DNA from: Gammaproteobacteria bacterium
Lineage (GTDB): Bacteria; Pseudomonadota; Gammaproteobacteria; SZUA-140
Reading direction: 5' to 3'
Assembly: GCA_026982565.1 (NCBI GenBank)
Contig: JALSGV010000137.1
Location: forward strand, 1-50,371
DNA length: 50,371 bases
This document shows, piece after piece, positions 29,290-37,878 of the stretch (within the stretch, counting starts at the first letter, position 1; every line of letters begins with the position of its first letter). Position numbers and translations under genes: made by a program. The notes beneath the pieces are model-generated. The model did no database searches, was not told the origin of the DNA, and saw nothing but the letters and a program-made list of their open reading frames with translations.

Positions 29290-30807
29290 ATGTTTTCTGG
29301 ATTACCGTTATTGAGCCTGGTTATTTGGCTACCCATCGTCGGGGGCCTGACTGCGATGATCGTCAGCAGGGCAAAGGATGACAATATGGTGCGCTGGACG
29401 GCGCTGTTGTTCTCTGGCGTGACGTTTTTTCTGTCTCTGTTCCTCTATATCGGTTTCGATACCACGACCCACCAGATGCAGTTCGTGGAGAAGGTCTCCT
29501 GGATTCCCACTTTCAATATCAATTATCACCTGGGCGTGGACGGCATCTCCATGCCCCTGCTGCTGCTGACGACCTTCACCACGGTGCTGGTGGTGATCGC
29601 CAGTTGGGGTTCCATCAAGACCAAGGTGGCCCAATACATGGCGGCCTTCCTCATCATGGAAGGGGCCATGAACGGTGTGTTCGCCGCGCTCGACGGCATC
29701 CTGTTCTATGTGTTCTGGGAAGCCATGCTGATACCCATGTTTCTCATCATCGGTATCTGGGGTGGGCCACGCCGGGTCTATGCCGCCTTCAAGTTTTTTC
29801 TGTATACCTTTCTGGGGTCCGTTCTCTTGCTGGTTGCCCTGATCTATCTGTTCTTCCAGGCGGAAAGCTTCGCCATCCTGGATTTCCATTCCCTCAAGAT
29901 CGGCATGACGGCGCAGATCCTCATCTTCCTGGCTTTCCTCATCGCCTTTGCGGTGAAGATCCCCATGTGGCCGGTACATACCTGGCTGCCTGACGCCCAC
30001 GTGGAGGCGCCCACGGGCGGCTCCGTGATCCTGGCGGCCATCATGTTGAAAATGGGCGCCTATGGTTTCGTTCGTTTCATGCTGCCCATCACGCCCGACG
30101 CCAGCGCCGCACTGGATGGCCTGATCATCGGGCTTTCCCTGATTGCCATCGTCTACATCGCCCTGGTCGCCCTGGTGCAGGATGACATGAAAAAGCTCAT
30201 CGCCTATTCGTCCATCTCCCACATGGGCTTCGTGACGCTGGGCTTCTTTACCGTCTTCTCCATTTATGCCTCTACGGGGGGCGTCAAGGGGGCGGCCCTG
30301 GGCATCGAGGGCGCCCTGGTGCAGATGATCTCCCATGGTTTTATCTCCGGCGCCATGTTCCTGTGCGTGGGCGTCATGTATGACCGCATGCACAGCCGCC
30401 TCATCAGCGACTATGGCGGCGTGGTCAACACCATGCCCATCTTCGCCTCGTTCCTGGTGCTGTTCGCCCTGGCCAATACGGGCCTGCCCGGCACGTCGGG
30501 ATTCGTTGGCGAATTCATGGTGATACTGAGCGCCTTCCAGGCCAACTTCTGGTATGCCTTTTTCGCGGGCCTGACCCTGATACTGGGGGCTGCGTACACC
30601 CTGTGGATGGTGAAGCGGGTGGTGTTCGGCAAGGTGGCCAGTGACAAGGTCGCCCAACTGCAGGATCTCAATGCCCGCGAAACGATGGTGCTTGGCACCC
30701 TGGCGGTGGCGGTGTTGCTGCTGGGCGTGTGGCCCGATCCTCTGGTGGAAGTCATGCATGCCTCCGTGAGCCATCTGCTGGAGCAGGTCGTGGCCTCCAA
30801 GCTGTAA
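29290..30807 (+). CDS. nuoM: NADH-quinone oxidoreductase subunit M
   Basis: Antiporter-like membrane subunit of 505 residues. Family signatures are FYVFWEAMLIPMFLIIGIWG near residue 140, AVKIPMWPVHTWLPDAHVEA near 220 and AYSSISHMGFVTLGFF near 310. The proton-path residues appear intact. It is one of three homologous pumping subunits here, with nuoL and nuoN. Confidence 0.96.
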   Translation: MFSGLPLLSLVIWLPIVGGLTAMIVSRAKDDNMVRWTALLFSGVTFFLSLFLYIGFDTTTHQMQFVEKVSWIPTFNINYHLGVDGISMPLLLLTTFTTVLVVIASWGSIKTKVAQYMAAFLIMEGAMNGVFAALDGILFYVFWEAMLIPMFLIIGIWGGPRRVYAAFKFFLYTFLGSVLLLVALIYLFFQAESFAILDFHSLKIGMTAQILIFLAFLIAFAVKIPMWPVHTWLPDAHVEAPTGGSVILAAIMLKMGAYGFVRFMLPITPDASAALDGLIIGLSLIAIVYIALVALVQDDMKKLIAYSSISHMGFVTLGFFTVFSIYASTGGVKGAALGIEGALVQMISHGFISGAMFLCVGVMYDRMHSRLISDYGGVVNTMPIFASFLVLFALANTGLPGTSGFVGEFMVILSAFQANFWYAFFAGLTLILGAAYTLWMVKRVVFGKVASDKVAQLQDLNARETMVLGTLAVAVLLLGVWPDPLVEVMHASVSHLLEQVVASKL

Positions 30808-30854
30808 GAAGAATGTGAAACCGGGACAGCAACAACGAGACTGAACAACAGATT

Positions 30855-32288
30855 ATGAATTTTGAATTTCCAGATTTCGCCCCGGCCGTGCCAGAGATTT
30901 TTGTTCTCTCCATGGCCTGCACCATCCTGATCGTGGATACATTCCTGTCAGAGAAGAACCGGGTCATCACCTATCTGCTGTCCCAGGCCACTCTTCTGGG
31001 CGCCGCGGTACTGACGGTGACCATGCACAGTGCTACGCCCCAGGTGACCTTCAGTGGTACCTTCATCAGTGACGGTCTGGCAGATGTCCTCAAGGTGTTC
31101 ATCTACCTGATCACGGCTGTCGTGTTTCTGTATTCCCGCGAGTATCTGGTGGTGCGCAAGCTCTTCAAGGGCGAGTTTTTCGTGCTGGGGCTGTTTGCCG
31201 TACTCGGCATGATGATCCTGGTATCCGGGTACAATATGTTGACCCTGTACCTGGGGCTCGAATTGCTGTCCCTGTCCCTGTACGCCATGGTGGCCATGCA
31301 CCGGGATTCCATGGAATCGTCGGAAGCAGCCATGAAATATTTCATTCTGGGCGCCATCGCCTCGGGCATGCTGCTCTATGGCATGTCCCTCATCTATGGC
31401 GCCACGGGAAGCCTGGATATCGGCGAGATTAGCAGTTACATCCGCAACAGCAGTGCAGACGACATGGTGCTCCTGCTGGGCCTGGTCTTCATCATCGTGG
31501 CCCTGGCCTTCAAGCTGGGCGCGGTACCATTCCACATGTGGATTCCCGATGTGTACCACGGCGCGCCCACGGCCATCACCCTGTTTATCAGTACTGCTCC
31601 CAAGATTGCCGCTTTTGCCATGGTGATGCGCCTCCTGGCGGATGGCCTGGGAGGGCTCCATGTGCAATGGCAGGATATCCTGGTGATCCTGGCGGCCCTT
31701 TCCATCGCCATCGGTAATGTAGTCGCCATTGCCCAGGCCAACATCAAGCGCATGCTGGCCTATTCGACCATTTCCCATGTGGGCTTCCTATTCCTCGGCG
31801 TTCTGGCGGGTACCGACGAAGGCTATTCGGCCGCCATGTTCTATGTGCTGGTTTATGCCCTCATGTCCCTGGGGGCCTTCGGTATGGTGATACTGCTCAG
31901 CCGCGCGGGCTTCGAGGCCGACAATATCTCCGACTTCAAGGGGCTGAACGAGCGCAGCCCCTGGTTTGCCTTCATGATGCTTATCCTGATGTTTTCCATG
32001 GCGGGCGTGCCCCCTACGGTGGGTTTTTACGCCAAGCTGGCCGTTCTCAGCGCCGTCGTCGATGTGGGGCTGGTGTGGCTGGCCGTCTTCGGTGTCGTAT
32101 TTGCCGTGATTGGCGCCTTCTATTACCTGCGCATCATCAAATTCATGTATTTTGAAAAGCCTGAAGACACGGCGCCACTGGTGACCGATTTCGACATGCG
32201 CGCGGTGATCAGCGCCAATGCCCTGGTGGTGCTGGCCCTGGGTATATTCCCAGGCTCGCTGATTGCTCTGTGTGCGACGGTCATCTGA
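30855..32288 (+). CDS. nuoN: NADH-quinone oxidoreductase subunit N
   Basis: Antiporter-like membrane subunit of 477 residues and the last gene of the operon. Signatures are [19 protein letters not shown] near residue 128, [20 protein letters not shown] near 217 and [18 protein letters not shown] near 300. With it all fourteen nuo subunits A-N are present and none is broken. Confidence 0.96.
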   Translation: MNFEFPDFAPAVPEIFVLSMACTILIVDTFLSEKNRVITYLLSQATLLGAAVLTVTMHSATPQVTFSGTFISDGLADVLKVFIYLITAVVFLYSREYLVVRKLFKGEFFVLGLFAVLGMMILVSGYNMLTLYLGLELLSLSLYAMVAMHRDSMESSEAAMKYFILGAIASGMLLYGMSLIYGATGSLDIGEISSYIRNSSADDMVLLLGLVFIIVALAFKLGAVPFHMWIPDVYHGAPTAITLFISTAPKIAAFAMVMRLLADGLGGLHVQWQDILVILAALSIAIGNVVAIAQANIKRMLAYSTISHVGFLFLGVLAGTDEGYSAAMFYVLVYALMSLGAFGMVILLSRAGFEADNISDFKGLNERSPWFAFMMLILMFSMAGVPPTVGFYAKLAVLSAVVDVGLVWLAVFGVVFAVIGAFYYLRIIKFMYFEKPEDTAPLVTDFDMRAVISANALVVLALGIFPGSLIALCATVI

Positions 32289-32310
32289 TCTGAACCTGGC
32301 TTGGCTTGTA

Positions 32311-32330
32311 CCTGAATCCATGGATCCAGG
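32311..32330. repeat. 20-bp dispersed palindrome, copy 3
   Basis: CCTGAATCCATGGATCCAGG is the most symmetric copy, with one mismatch. It lies 22 bases after nuoN. A consensus -10 hexamer TATAAT begins two bases after it, at 32332-32337, but no good -35 is at the right spacing. Confidence 0.7.
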
Positions 32331-32381
32331 TTATAATCATGCCGTAGTCTTGATCACCCGGTGAACGTTCAGACGACAGGC

Positions 32382-33134
32382 ATGCGCATTCTCATCAGCA
32401 ATGACGACGGTTACCGCGCGCCGGGCCTTGCCTGCCTCACAGACACCCTGCGCCGTCATGCAGACATCACCGTCGTGGTGCCTGACCGTGACCGCAGCGG
32501 CGCCAGCAATTCCCTTACCCTGGAAAACCCTATCCGTATCAATGAACTGGACAATGGTTTCGTGCGGGTGAACGGCACCCCCACGGACTGCGTGCACCTC
32601 GCCATCACCGGCCTGCTGGATGAGGAGCCGGACATGGTGGTATCCGGCATCAACGCCGGCGCCAACCTGGGAGACGATGTGCTGTATTCCGGTACCGTGG
32701 CAGCCGCCATGGAAGGGCGTTTCCTGGGATTTCCCGCTCTGGCTGTTTCCCTCGCCGGTCAGGAGTGTCAGCATTTCGAGACGGCAGCCCGCGTGGTGGA
32801 GAAAATGCTCGCGCATTTGCAGACCGATCCCCTGCCAGCCGACATCATCCTCAATGTCAATGTGCCGGACGTGCCGTGGGAACAGCTGGCCGGCCTGCGC
32901 GTGACCCGTCTTGGCCATCGCCACAAGGCCGAGCCGGTGATACGCATGACGGATCCCCGCGGCAAGCCCATCTACTGGGTGGGTCCCTCCGGTTCCGAAC
33001 AGGATGCAGGGGAGGGTACGGACTTTCACGCCATACGTAACCGCTATGCGTCCATAACGCCCCTGCAAGTGGATCTCACGAGGCACTCGGCCCTCGACAT
33101 GATGGGCGGATGGCTGGAGGGGATGAAGTTGTGA
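32382..33134 (+). CDS. surE: 5'/3'-nucleotidase SurE
   Basis: Metal-dependent phosphatase acting on nucleoside monophosphates and short polyphosphate, linked to stationary-phase survival. The metal site [11 protein letters not shown] is near residue 6, and the conserved [20 protein letters not shown] follows near residue 86. The ATG giving [11 protein letters not shown] was chosen; an in-frame GTG at 32361 would add seven residues. Length is 250. The stop overlaps the pcm start as GTGA. Confidence 0.94.
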   Translation: MRILISNDDGYRAPGLACLTDTLRRHADITVVVPDRDRSGASNSLTLENPIRINELDNGFVRVNGTPTDCVHLAITGLLDEEPDMVVSGINAGANLGDDVLYSGTVAAAMEGRFLGFPALAVSLAGQECQHFETAARVVEKMLAHLQTDPLPADIILNVNVPDVPWEQLAGLRVTRLGHRHKAEPVIRMTDPRGKPIYWVGPSGSEQDAGEGTDFHAIRNRYASITPLQVDLTRHSALDMMGGWLEGMKL

Positions 33135-33793
33135 CGAAAGTGCGTCTCAAGGGCATTGGCATGACATCGCAGCGCACCCGTAACCGTCTGGTGGAGCGTC
33201 TGGCCGGAGGGGGCATTCGTGACCAGTTTGTGCTGGAGGCCATGCGCGAGACGCCCCGTCATATTTTCGTGGACGAGGCCCTGGCCAGCCGTGCCTATGA
33301 GGATACCGCGCTGCCCATCGGGTTTGGACAAACCCTGTCCCAGCCCTATATCGTGGCTCGCATGACGGAGGCCCTGTTGCGCGACGGTCCCCTGAGGCGG
33401 GTACTGGAGATCGGTACCGGCTCGGGTTACCAGGCTGCCATACTGGCCCGCCTGGTGCCCGAGGTCTATACGGTGGAGCGCATCGGTTCCCTGTCACGCA
33501 AGGCGCGGCGGCGGTTCCGTGAACTGGGCCTGGGCAATATCCGGCTCAGACACTGCGACGGCAAGATGGGGTGGCCCGAACAGGCCCCCTTCGACGGCAT
33601 CATCGCCACGGCGGCCCCACACCAGATTCCTCAGTCGCTTCTCGAACAGCTTGGGCTGCAGGGGCGCCTCATCATCCCCGTGGGACGGGAAGGCATACAG
33701 AAACTTCTCTTGATCACCCGCACCAGCGAGGCCTTTGAACAGGAGATACTCGAGCCCGTCAGCTTTGTGCCCATGCTGGCGGGAGACAGCTAG
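33131..33793 (+). CDS. pcm: protein-L-isoaspartate O-methyltransferase
   Basis: Repairs isoaspartyl damage in aged proteins using S-adenosylmethionine. The 220-residue product has the family core [39 protein letters not shown] and the SAM loop [15 protein letters not shown]. The GTG start overlaps the surE stop by four bases and has GGAGGGG about 8 bases upstream; a later ATG at 33161 is possible. The surE-pcm pairing is conserved. Confidence 0.94.
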   Translation: MTKVRLKGIGMTSQRTRNRLVERLAGGGIRDQFVLEAMRETPRHIFVDEALASRAYEDTALPIGFGQTLSQPYIVARMTEALLRDGPLRRVLEIGTGSGYQAAILARLVPEVYTVERIGSLSRKARRRFRELGLGNIRLRHCDGKMGWPEQAPFDGIIATAAPHQIPQSLLEQLGLQGRLIIPVGREGIQKLLLITRTSEAFEQEILEPVSFVPMLAGDS

Positions 33794-34369
33794 GTGTCCC
33801 TGTTCTCCTCACTCTATGACAAGGCCCTGGCCTGGGCCGCCCATCGCCATGCGGTGTGGTATCTCGGCCTGTTGAGCTTTGCGGAGTCCTCTTTTTTTCC
33901 CGTTCCGCCGGACGTGATGCTCGCCCCCATGGCGCTGGCAAAGCGCCGGCGGGCCTGGTTTTATGCCACTGTCACTACCTTGGCGTCGGCGGCAGGGGGG
34001 GCGGCGGGTTACTATATCGGTTTCTTGGCCTTCGATATGGTGGAGCCCCTGCTGCATGAACTGGGATACTGGGAGGCCTACCTGACCGCCCGTGAGTGGT
34101 TCGCCCAGTGGGGCGTGTGGGTGGTGTTCATCGCCGGTTTCTCGCCCATTCCCTACAAGGTCTTCACCATTACCGCCGGCGCCGTGTCCATGGCCTTCCT
34201 GCCCTTTGTCATTGCTTCCATCCTCGGTCGTGGCGCGCGTTTCTTCCTGGTTGCCGCCCTGATGGTCTGGGGCGGGGCGCCCATGGACCGTTTCCTGCGA
34301 AAATATATCGACAGGATTGGGTGGCTGCTGGTCGTCGTCGTTGCCATTGCCTATTTTTTGTTGCGTTGA
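33794..34369 (+). CDS. YqaA-like small DedA/SNARE-associated family membrane protein
   Basis: Integral membrane protein of 191 residues related to the VTT/DedA superfamily (YqaA branch). The hallmark FAESSFFPVPPDVMLAPMALA is near residue 30. GFSPIPYKVFTITAGAV near residue 116 is the re-entrant loop, and a C-terminal helix closes the protein. Members of the superfamily are implicated in lipid or membrane homeostasis; the exact role here is unknown. GTG start immediately after the pcm stop. This gene between pcm and nlpD is a common gammaproteobacterial arrangement. Confidence 0.85.
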   Translation: MSLFSSLYDKALAWAAHRHAVWYLGLLSFAESSFFPVPPDVMLAPMALAKRRRAWFYATVTTLASAAGGAAGYYIGFLAFDMVEPLLHELGYWEAYLTAREWFAQWGVWVVFIAGFSPIPYKVFTITAGAVSMAFLPFVIASILGRGARFFLVAALMVWGGAPMDRFLRKYIDRIGWLLVVVVAIAYFLLR

Positions 34370-34385
34370 GTCATGGAGTAGAGAC

Positions 34386-35168
34386 ATGGGCGCTAAAGAA
34401 GTGAGCAGGGTGCTGGGCAGTTTCGTATTACTGCTGGCGATCACTGCGTGTGGCGCGCTTGGCTATCATGAGGTGAAAAAGGGAGAAACACTCTATTCCA
34501 TCAGTTGGCGCTACGGTGAAGACTACAAGAAAATCGCGCAGTGGAATGGTATCGAGCCGCCCTATATTATTCATGAAGGTGAACGATTGCGCTTGGTGCC
34601 GCCTGGGCCGTCGTCTGTGCAGGAGGGGGTTGGGAAGTCTGTCTTGAAACAGGCTGAACCTCACTCTCAATTACAAACAGAAAAACCAGGCGGGGCGCCG
34701 ACACCTGAAGCAGTAACCAAGCCTGCTCAGCAGGCTGTTCGTCAGCCGCCTCAATCCAGGCCTGAGCAGATGATCCCCAACCGCAAGCTGACCTGGGCCT
34801 GGCCAGTGAATGGGGAAATCATCAAAACTTTTTCAGCCGGGGGTACTGGAAATAAAGGTATCGATATTGCCGGCAGGGCGGGTGCGCCCGTCAGGGCGGC
34901 GGCCTACGGGCGCGTGGTCTACAGCGGCGCCGGCCTGCAACACTATGGCAAGCTGATTATCATCAAGCACAATGCCCGTTATCTCAGCGCTTACGCCCAT
35001 AACCGCAAGTTGCTGGTCAAGGAAGGCATGGTAGTGCAAAAGGGACAGAAGATTGCGGAAATGGGACGCTCCGGCACCGGCGCCAACCGTGTCATGTTAC
35101 ACTTCGAGATCAGGGCGGATGGGGAGCCGGTTGACCCCTTGTCATTTCTGCCCACGCGAAAGATATAA
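34386..35168 (+). CDS. nlpD: NlpD-type LysM/LytM lipoprotein
   Basis: Envelope lipoprotein that, in known relatives, activates cell-wall amidases during daughter-cell separation. The 260 residues include a signal peptide with lipobox ITAC at about 19-22 and a LysM domain (YHEVKKGETLYSISWRYGED). A Pro/Gln-rich linker leads to a C-terminal M23/LytM domain. The LytM metal ligands are lost (NKGIDIAG where HxxxD is expected, LHFEIR where HxH is expected), as in non-catalytic NlpD. The ATG has GGAG 6 bases upstream. rpoS, its usual downstream neighbour, is absent. Confidence 0.9.
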   Translation: MGAKEVSRVLGSFVLLLAITACGALGYHEVKKGETLYSISWRYGEDYKKIAQWNGIEPPYIIHEGERLRLVPPGPSSVQEGVGKSVLKQAEPHSQLQTEKPGGAPTPEAVTKPAQQAVRQPPQSRPEQMIPNRKLTWAWPVNGEIIKTFSAGGTGNKGIDIAGRAGAPVRAAAYGRVVYSGAGLQHYGKLIIIKHNARYLSAYAHNRKLLVKEGMVVQKGQKIAEMGRSGTGANRVMLHFEIRADGEPVDPLSFLPTRKI

Positions 35169-35175
35169 TATTATG

Positions 35176-35272
35176 AACCCGGCAACCCTATATATCGTAT
35201 TCAGGACTTCAGGCCTGCGCTGGAATAACGATTTTTGAATTAATCAGACCTTACATATATTGGTGCCGGGTT
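35176..35272. mobile_element. 97-bp MITE-like element, family AACCCGGCAAC, copy B
   Basis: It opens with AACCCGGCAACCCTATATAT and closes with the inverted form (ATATATTGGTGCCGGGTT), so both ends are terminal inverted repeats. Its first ~48 bases match, with few changes, the reverse complement of the right end of the copy at the window edge. The inside is short, suggesting an internally deleted, non-autonomous copy. It begins eight bases after the nlpD stop. Confidence 0.75.
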
Positions 35273-35314
35273 AATAGTGCTTGTCTTTGTGACCATATGT
35301 AGGAGGAGATATTA

Positions 35315-36091
35315 ATGAGAATAGCCCGCACAGTGGTACTGGTGGCCCTGATGTTGCTGATCATCCAGCCAGCTCATGCGCGACACTTCAAGGTCTATGG
35401 TTACGGTACCTTGGATCCCGGAGAGGTCGAATTGGTGTACTGGACCGATTATGTCTGGAAGTCTGACAATAAAATGAATTATTTTGGCGAGACCTCTGTC
35501 GATCGCGAGGGGCTGTGGGGCCATACTCTGGAAATCGAGTATGGCTTGACGGAGCGTTTCATGGTTGCCGCTTATGTGGATTTCGAGAAGCCGTCTGGCG
35601 AGGACTTCAAGTATGTCCAGTCGCGTATCGTCACCGCCCGATACCGTTTTGGTGATCCCGGCGCGCGCTTCTTCGATACGGCGATTTACGTGGAATATTA
35701 TCTCACCGACCCGGATTACCAGGGGGCGGGCAAGGAAAAGATCGAGGCGCGCCTGATACTGGAAAAGGACATCAATGGTAAAACACTGCGCCTCAACCCG
35801 AGGCTGGAGAAAGTGATCAGTGGCCCGGATGTGCAGGAAGGCCTGGAATTTGAGTATGGCGCGAGCCTCTATGGGCCGTTGACGACGAACTTCAAGTGGG
35901 GTGCTGAACTGTATGGCGCATTGGGTGAACTGGTGGACTTCAAGACGCCCAGCAAGCAAAAGCACTACCTCGTGCCGGCGCTCACATACAAGATCAGCAA
36001 GTCGCTGAAATGGAATGTCGGTGCCGCTTTCGGCCTGACGCGCGCCAGTGACGACGTGGTGCTCAAGAGTCTGCTCGAATGGGAGTTATAG
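35315..36091 (+). CDS. predicted outer-membrane beta-barrel protein
   Basis: Not assigned to a family with confidence. The 258-residue product has a signal peptide (residues 1-22, ending AHA) and a body of alternating hydrophobic and polar residues with many Tyr, Phe and Trp (TLEIEYGLTERFMVAAYVDF). The final strand ends in Leu (LKSLLEWEL). This pattern suggests a monomeric barrel. The ATG has a very strong ribosome-binding site, AGGAGGAG, 6 bases upstream. It lies between the repeat element and a convergent reverse gene. Confidence 0.7.
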   Translation: MRIARTVVLVALMLLIIQPAHARHFKVYGYGTLDPGEVELVYWTDYVWKSDNKMNYFGETSVDREGLWGHTLEIEYGLTERFMVAAYVDFEKPSGEDFKYVQSRIVTARYRFGDPGARFFDTAIYVEYYLTDPDYQGAGKEKIEARLILEKDINGKTLRLNPRLEKVISGPDVQEGLEFEYGASLYGPLTTNFKWGAELYGALGELVDFKTPSKQKHYLVPALTYKISKSLKWNVGAAFGLTRASDDVVLKSLLEWEL

Positions 36092-36099
36092 GGCCCGGT

Positions 36100-36546
36100 T
36101 CAGATCATCAACAGGGCGGCGGCAAAGCGTCTCTGATCTGCCTGCAGGATATTATAGGTGCGGCAGGCGGCGCCGGTATCCATGACTTCGAGGCCCACCC
36201 CCTTCTCTATGAGGGGGGTGAGGAGGGCGTTGTCGGGCCAGCGCAGGGTGTTGCCGCTGCCGAACAGGATCAGTTCGAGGTCAAGGTCCGCCAGCATGGC
36301 GAAATGCGTCTGCCTTAGCATCTCGAAGGACTGCGGCTCCCAGTCCCTGATCAATTCGTCGGGCATGATGATGAGGCTGCGGCGCAGTGTCTCCCGCCGT
36401 ATGGGGACATGGAGTTGCTCGACATTCTCCTCATGGATCGGCGGCGGGTCCGGCTCCAGGGCCCGGGGAATGGTCACCGTGATCTCCCCCTTGCCATAGG
36501 CGTATATCCCGTAGTGTTGAATGTCCTGTTCGCGATGGAATTGCAT
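36100..36546 (-). CDS. Mth938-like (DUF498) domain protein
   Basis: A 148-residue member of the Mth938/DUF498 family, which also contains mitochondrial complex I assembly factor NDUFAF3. The conserved core ELILFGSGNTLRWP lies near residue 91, followed by GVGLEVMDTGAACRTYNIL. The bacterial function is not established. The presence of a full nuo operon in this window is suggestive only. It is the last gene of a four-gene reverse-strand run and ends 8 bases from the convergent barrel gene. Confidence 0.8.
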   Translation of the reverse strand: MQFHREQDIQHYGIYAYGKGEITVTIPRALEPDPPPIHEENVEQLHVPIRRETLRRSLIIMPDELIRDWEPQSFEMLRQTHFAMLADLDLELILFGSGNTLRWPDNALLTPLIEKGVGLEVMDTGAACRTYNILQADQRRFAAALLMI

Positions 36547-36555
36547 GGTGCTGTT

Positions 36556-37296
36556 TTACTGTCGTTCCCTGTCTTGCGAGGTCTTGAACACGATGTCGCC
36601 ATAATAGGCAGTGGCATGCCCGCCGGTATTGTCCGTGTCCGTCATGATGGCGACGCCACTGATCATGGGGGGGCGTTCACCGAATGCCCGGATATAGTCC
36701 TGGAGTATATTGCGTTCTTCCACTATCCACTCTCCCACGTGCTTCGCGCCTGACTGCACCACGAACATCTTGGTGTAGCTGGTATAGGCGTTATCGACCA
36801 GTGCGCCCACCGGGGCATTGGTCGCCCAAATATAGTTTATCGCAGCACTGGGGATGTCGCCATAGAGCATGCGGGCCGTCTGGTATTTCAGTTTTTCTAA
36901 CAGACTCAGCCTGTCCGGATCATAGGCGAATGTAATATAGAGACGTGCTGGATAGTCGTCGCCGGCCTTGCTGTATACATTGCTTTTTTCAAGGGTATTG
37001 GAAACCTTCCAGCGCCATTGAACAAGGGGATAGCGTTCGGGATCGATTTGTATGCGGCGTATCAGACCGGAAGCAGCCCCTTGGCTGTCGGCTTTGATGA
37101 CGGTAATTCCCTTTTCATAAACGAGGGTATAACGGCTGTGCCTGGGGATTTTTTCAAAATTCAGGGGTTCCCACTGGGCAGGGATGTCCACGCCCGGGTT
37201 GGCCATTGAGAAATTTCCAACCATCAGCTCGTCACTGCCAGAGGCCTGACTGGCAAAGAGAAGAAGGGCGGCGGCTCCGTGGGGTTTGATGGCCAT
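36556..37296 (-). CDS. DUF3047 family secreted protein
   Basis: A 246-residue protein with an N-terminal export signal (AALLLFASQASGSDE). The body is rich in beta strands and matches the DUF3047 pattern: VQWRWKVSNTLEKSN near residue 93, YPARLYITFAYDPD, and TDTDNTGGHATAYYGDIVF near the C-terminus. The function of the family is unknown. It is nine bases upstream of the Mth938-like gene on the same strand. Confidence 0.75.
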   Translation of the reverse strand: MAIKPHGAAALLLFASQASGSDELMVGNFSMANPGVDIPAQWEPLNFEKIPRHSRYTLVYEKGITVIKADSQGAASGLIRRIQIDPERYPLVQWRWKVSNTLEKSNVYSKAGDDYPARLYITFAYDPDRLSLLEKLKYQTARMLYGDIPSAAINYIWATNAPVGALVDNAYTSYTKMFVVQSGAKHVGEWIVEERNILQDYIRAFGERPPMISGVAIMTDTDNTGGHATAYYGDIVFKTSQDRERQ

Positions 37297-37350
37297 GCGG
37301 GCAGTTTAGCCCATTGGACGTTTGCCTGGAACGCCAATTCACGAATGGAA

Positions 37351-37872
37351 TTACTTGATGGGCCTTTTGCGAAGAGGTTTCTTGGGCGCCAGGGTAAACC
37401 AGTCTTCCTCGGTGATTCTGTGAAAATGGTCGGCGTCTTCCACCAGCAGATGGGAAGTGGTGCTGGGCACGGCGGCGATCTCCACCCGTACGCCTTCGGA
37501 TTTCAGATGGCGAACCAGTTCAATGAAATCTGAGTCTCCCGACATGATGATGATCGTATCCACCTTGCTGGCCAGTTGCATGGCCTTGATGGTCAGGGGG
37601 ATGTCGGCGCTCTTGTGACAGGGCCGTACCGAGCCATGATAGTTGGCGTGCAGGCGCTCCTGCAATTTGGTGGAGATATGCTTGCCCTCGCGGAAATAGA
37701 CCAGGCGGTTGAGGCCGCGGTTGTCCAGCAGTTTGGGGATGAGGGTGTCGAAATTCAACATGGTCTGCGTATCGTCGGTCTCGCTGTGGATACTGCGTTC
37801 CATGTTGTTGCCATCGATCAGAATGGCGACAGACTGGCTGATGGTGACGTCTTCTGGGCGATGAAGGCTCAT
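37351..37872 (-). CDS. NYN-domain (LabA/DUF88-like) putative ribonuclease
   Basis: A PIN-like NYN-fold protein of 173 residues. The first acidic motif ILIDGNN is near residue 17 and the second MSGDSDFIELV near 109. Between them, at the position where many relatives have a second Asp (VDV..L..D), this protein has ADIPLTIKAM, with Lys replacing the last acid. Whether it remains an active RNase is therefore uncertain. Its start is 6 bases after the stop of the diguanylate cyclase gene on the same strand. Confidence 0.75.
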   Translation of the reverse strand: MSLHRPEDVTISQSVAILIDGNNMERSIHSETDDTQTMLNFDTLIPKLLDNRGLNRLVYFREGKHISTKLQERLHANYHGSVRPCHKSADIPLTIKAMQLASKVDTIIIMSGDSDFIELVRHLKSEGVRVEIAAVPSTTSHLLVEDADHFHRITEEDWFTLAPKKPLRKRPIK

Positions 37873-37878
37873 GCGGCG

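Noticed and set aside
29329..30774. A 481-codon reverse frame opposite nuoM
   Set aside because: The product is very rich in His, Gln and Asp with no membrane or domain pattern, as expected from the complement of a hydrophobic membrane gene.
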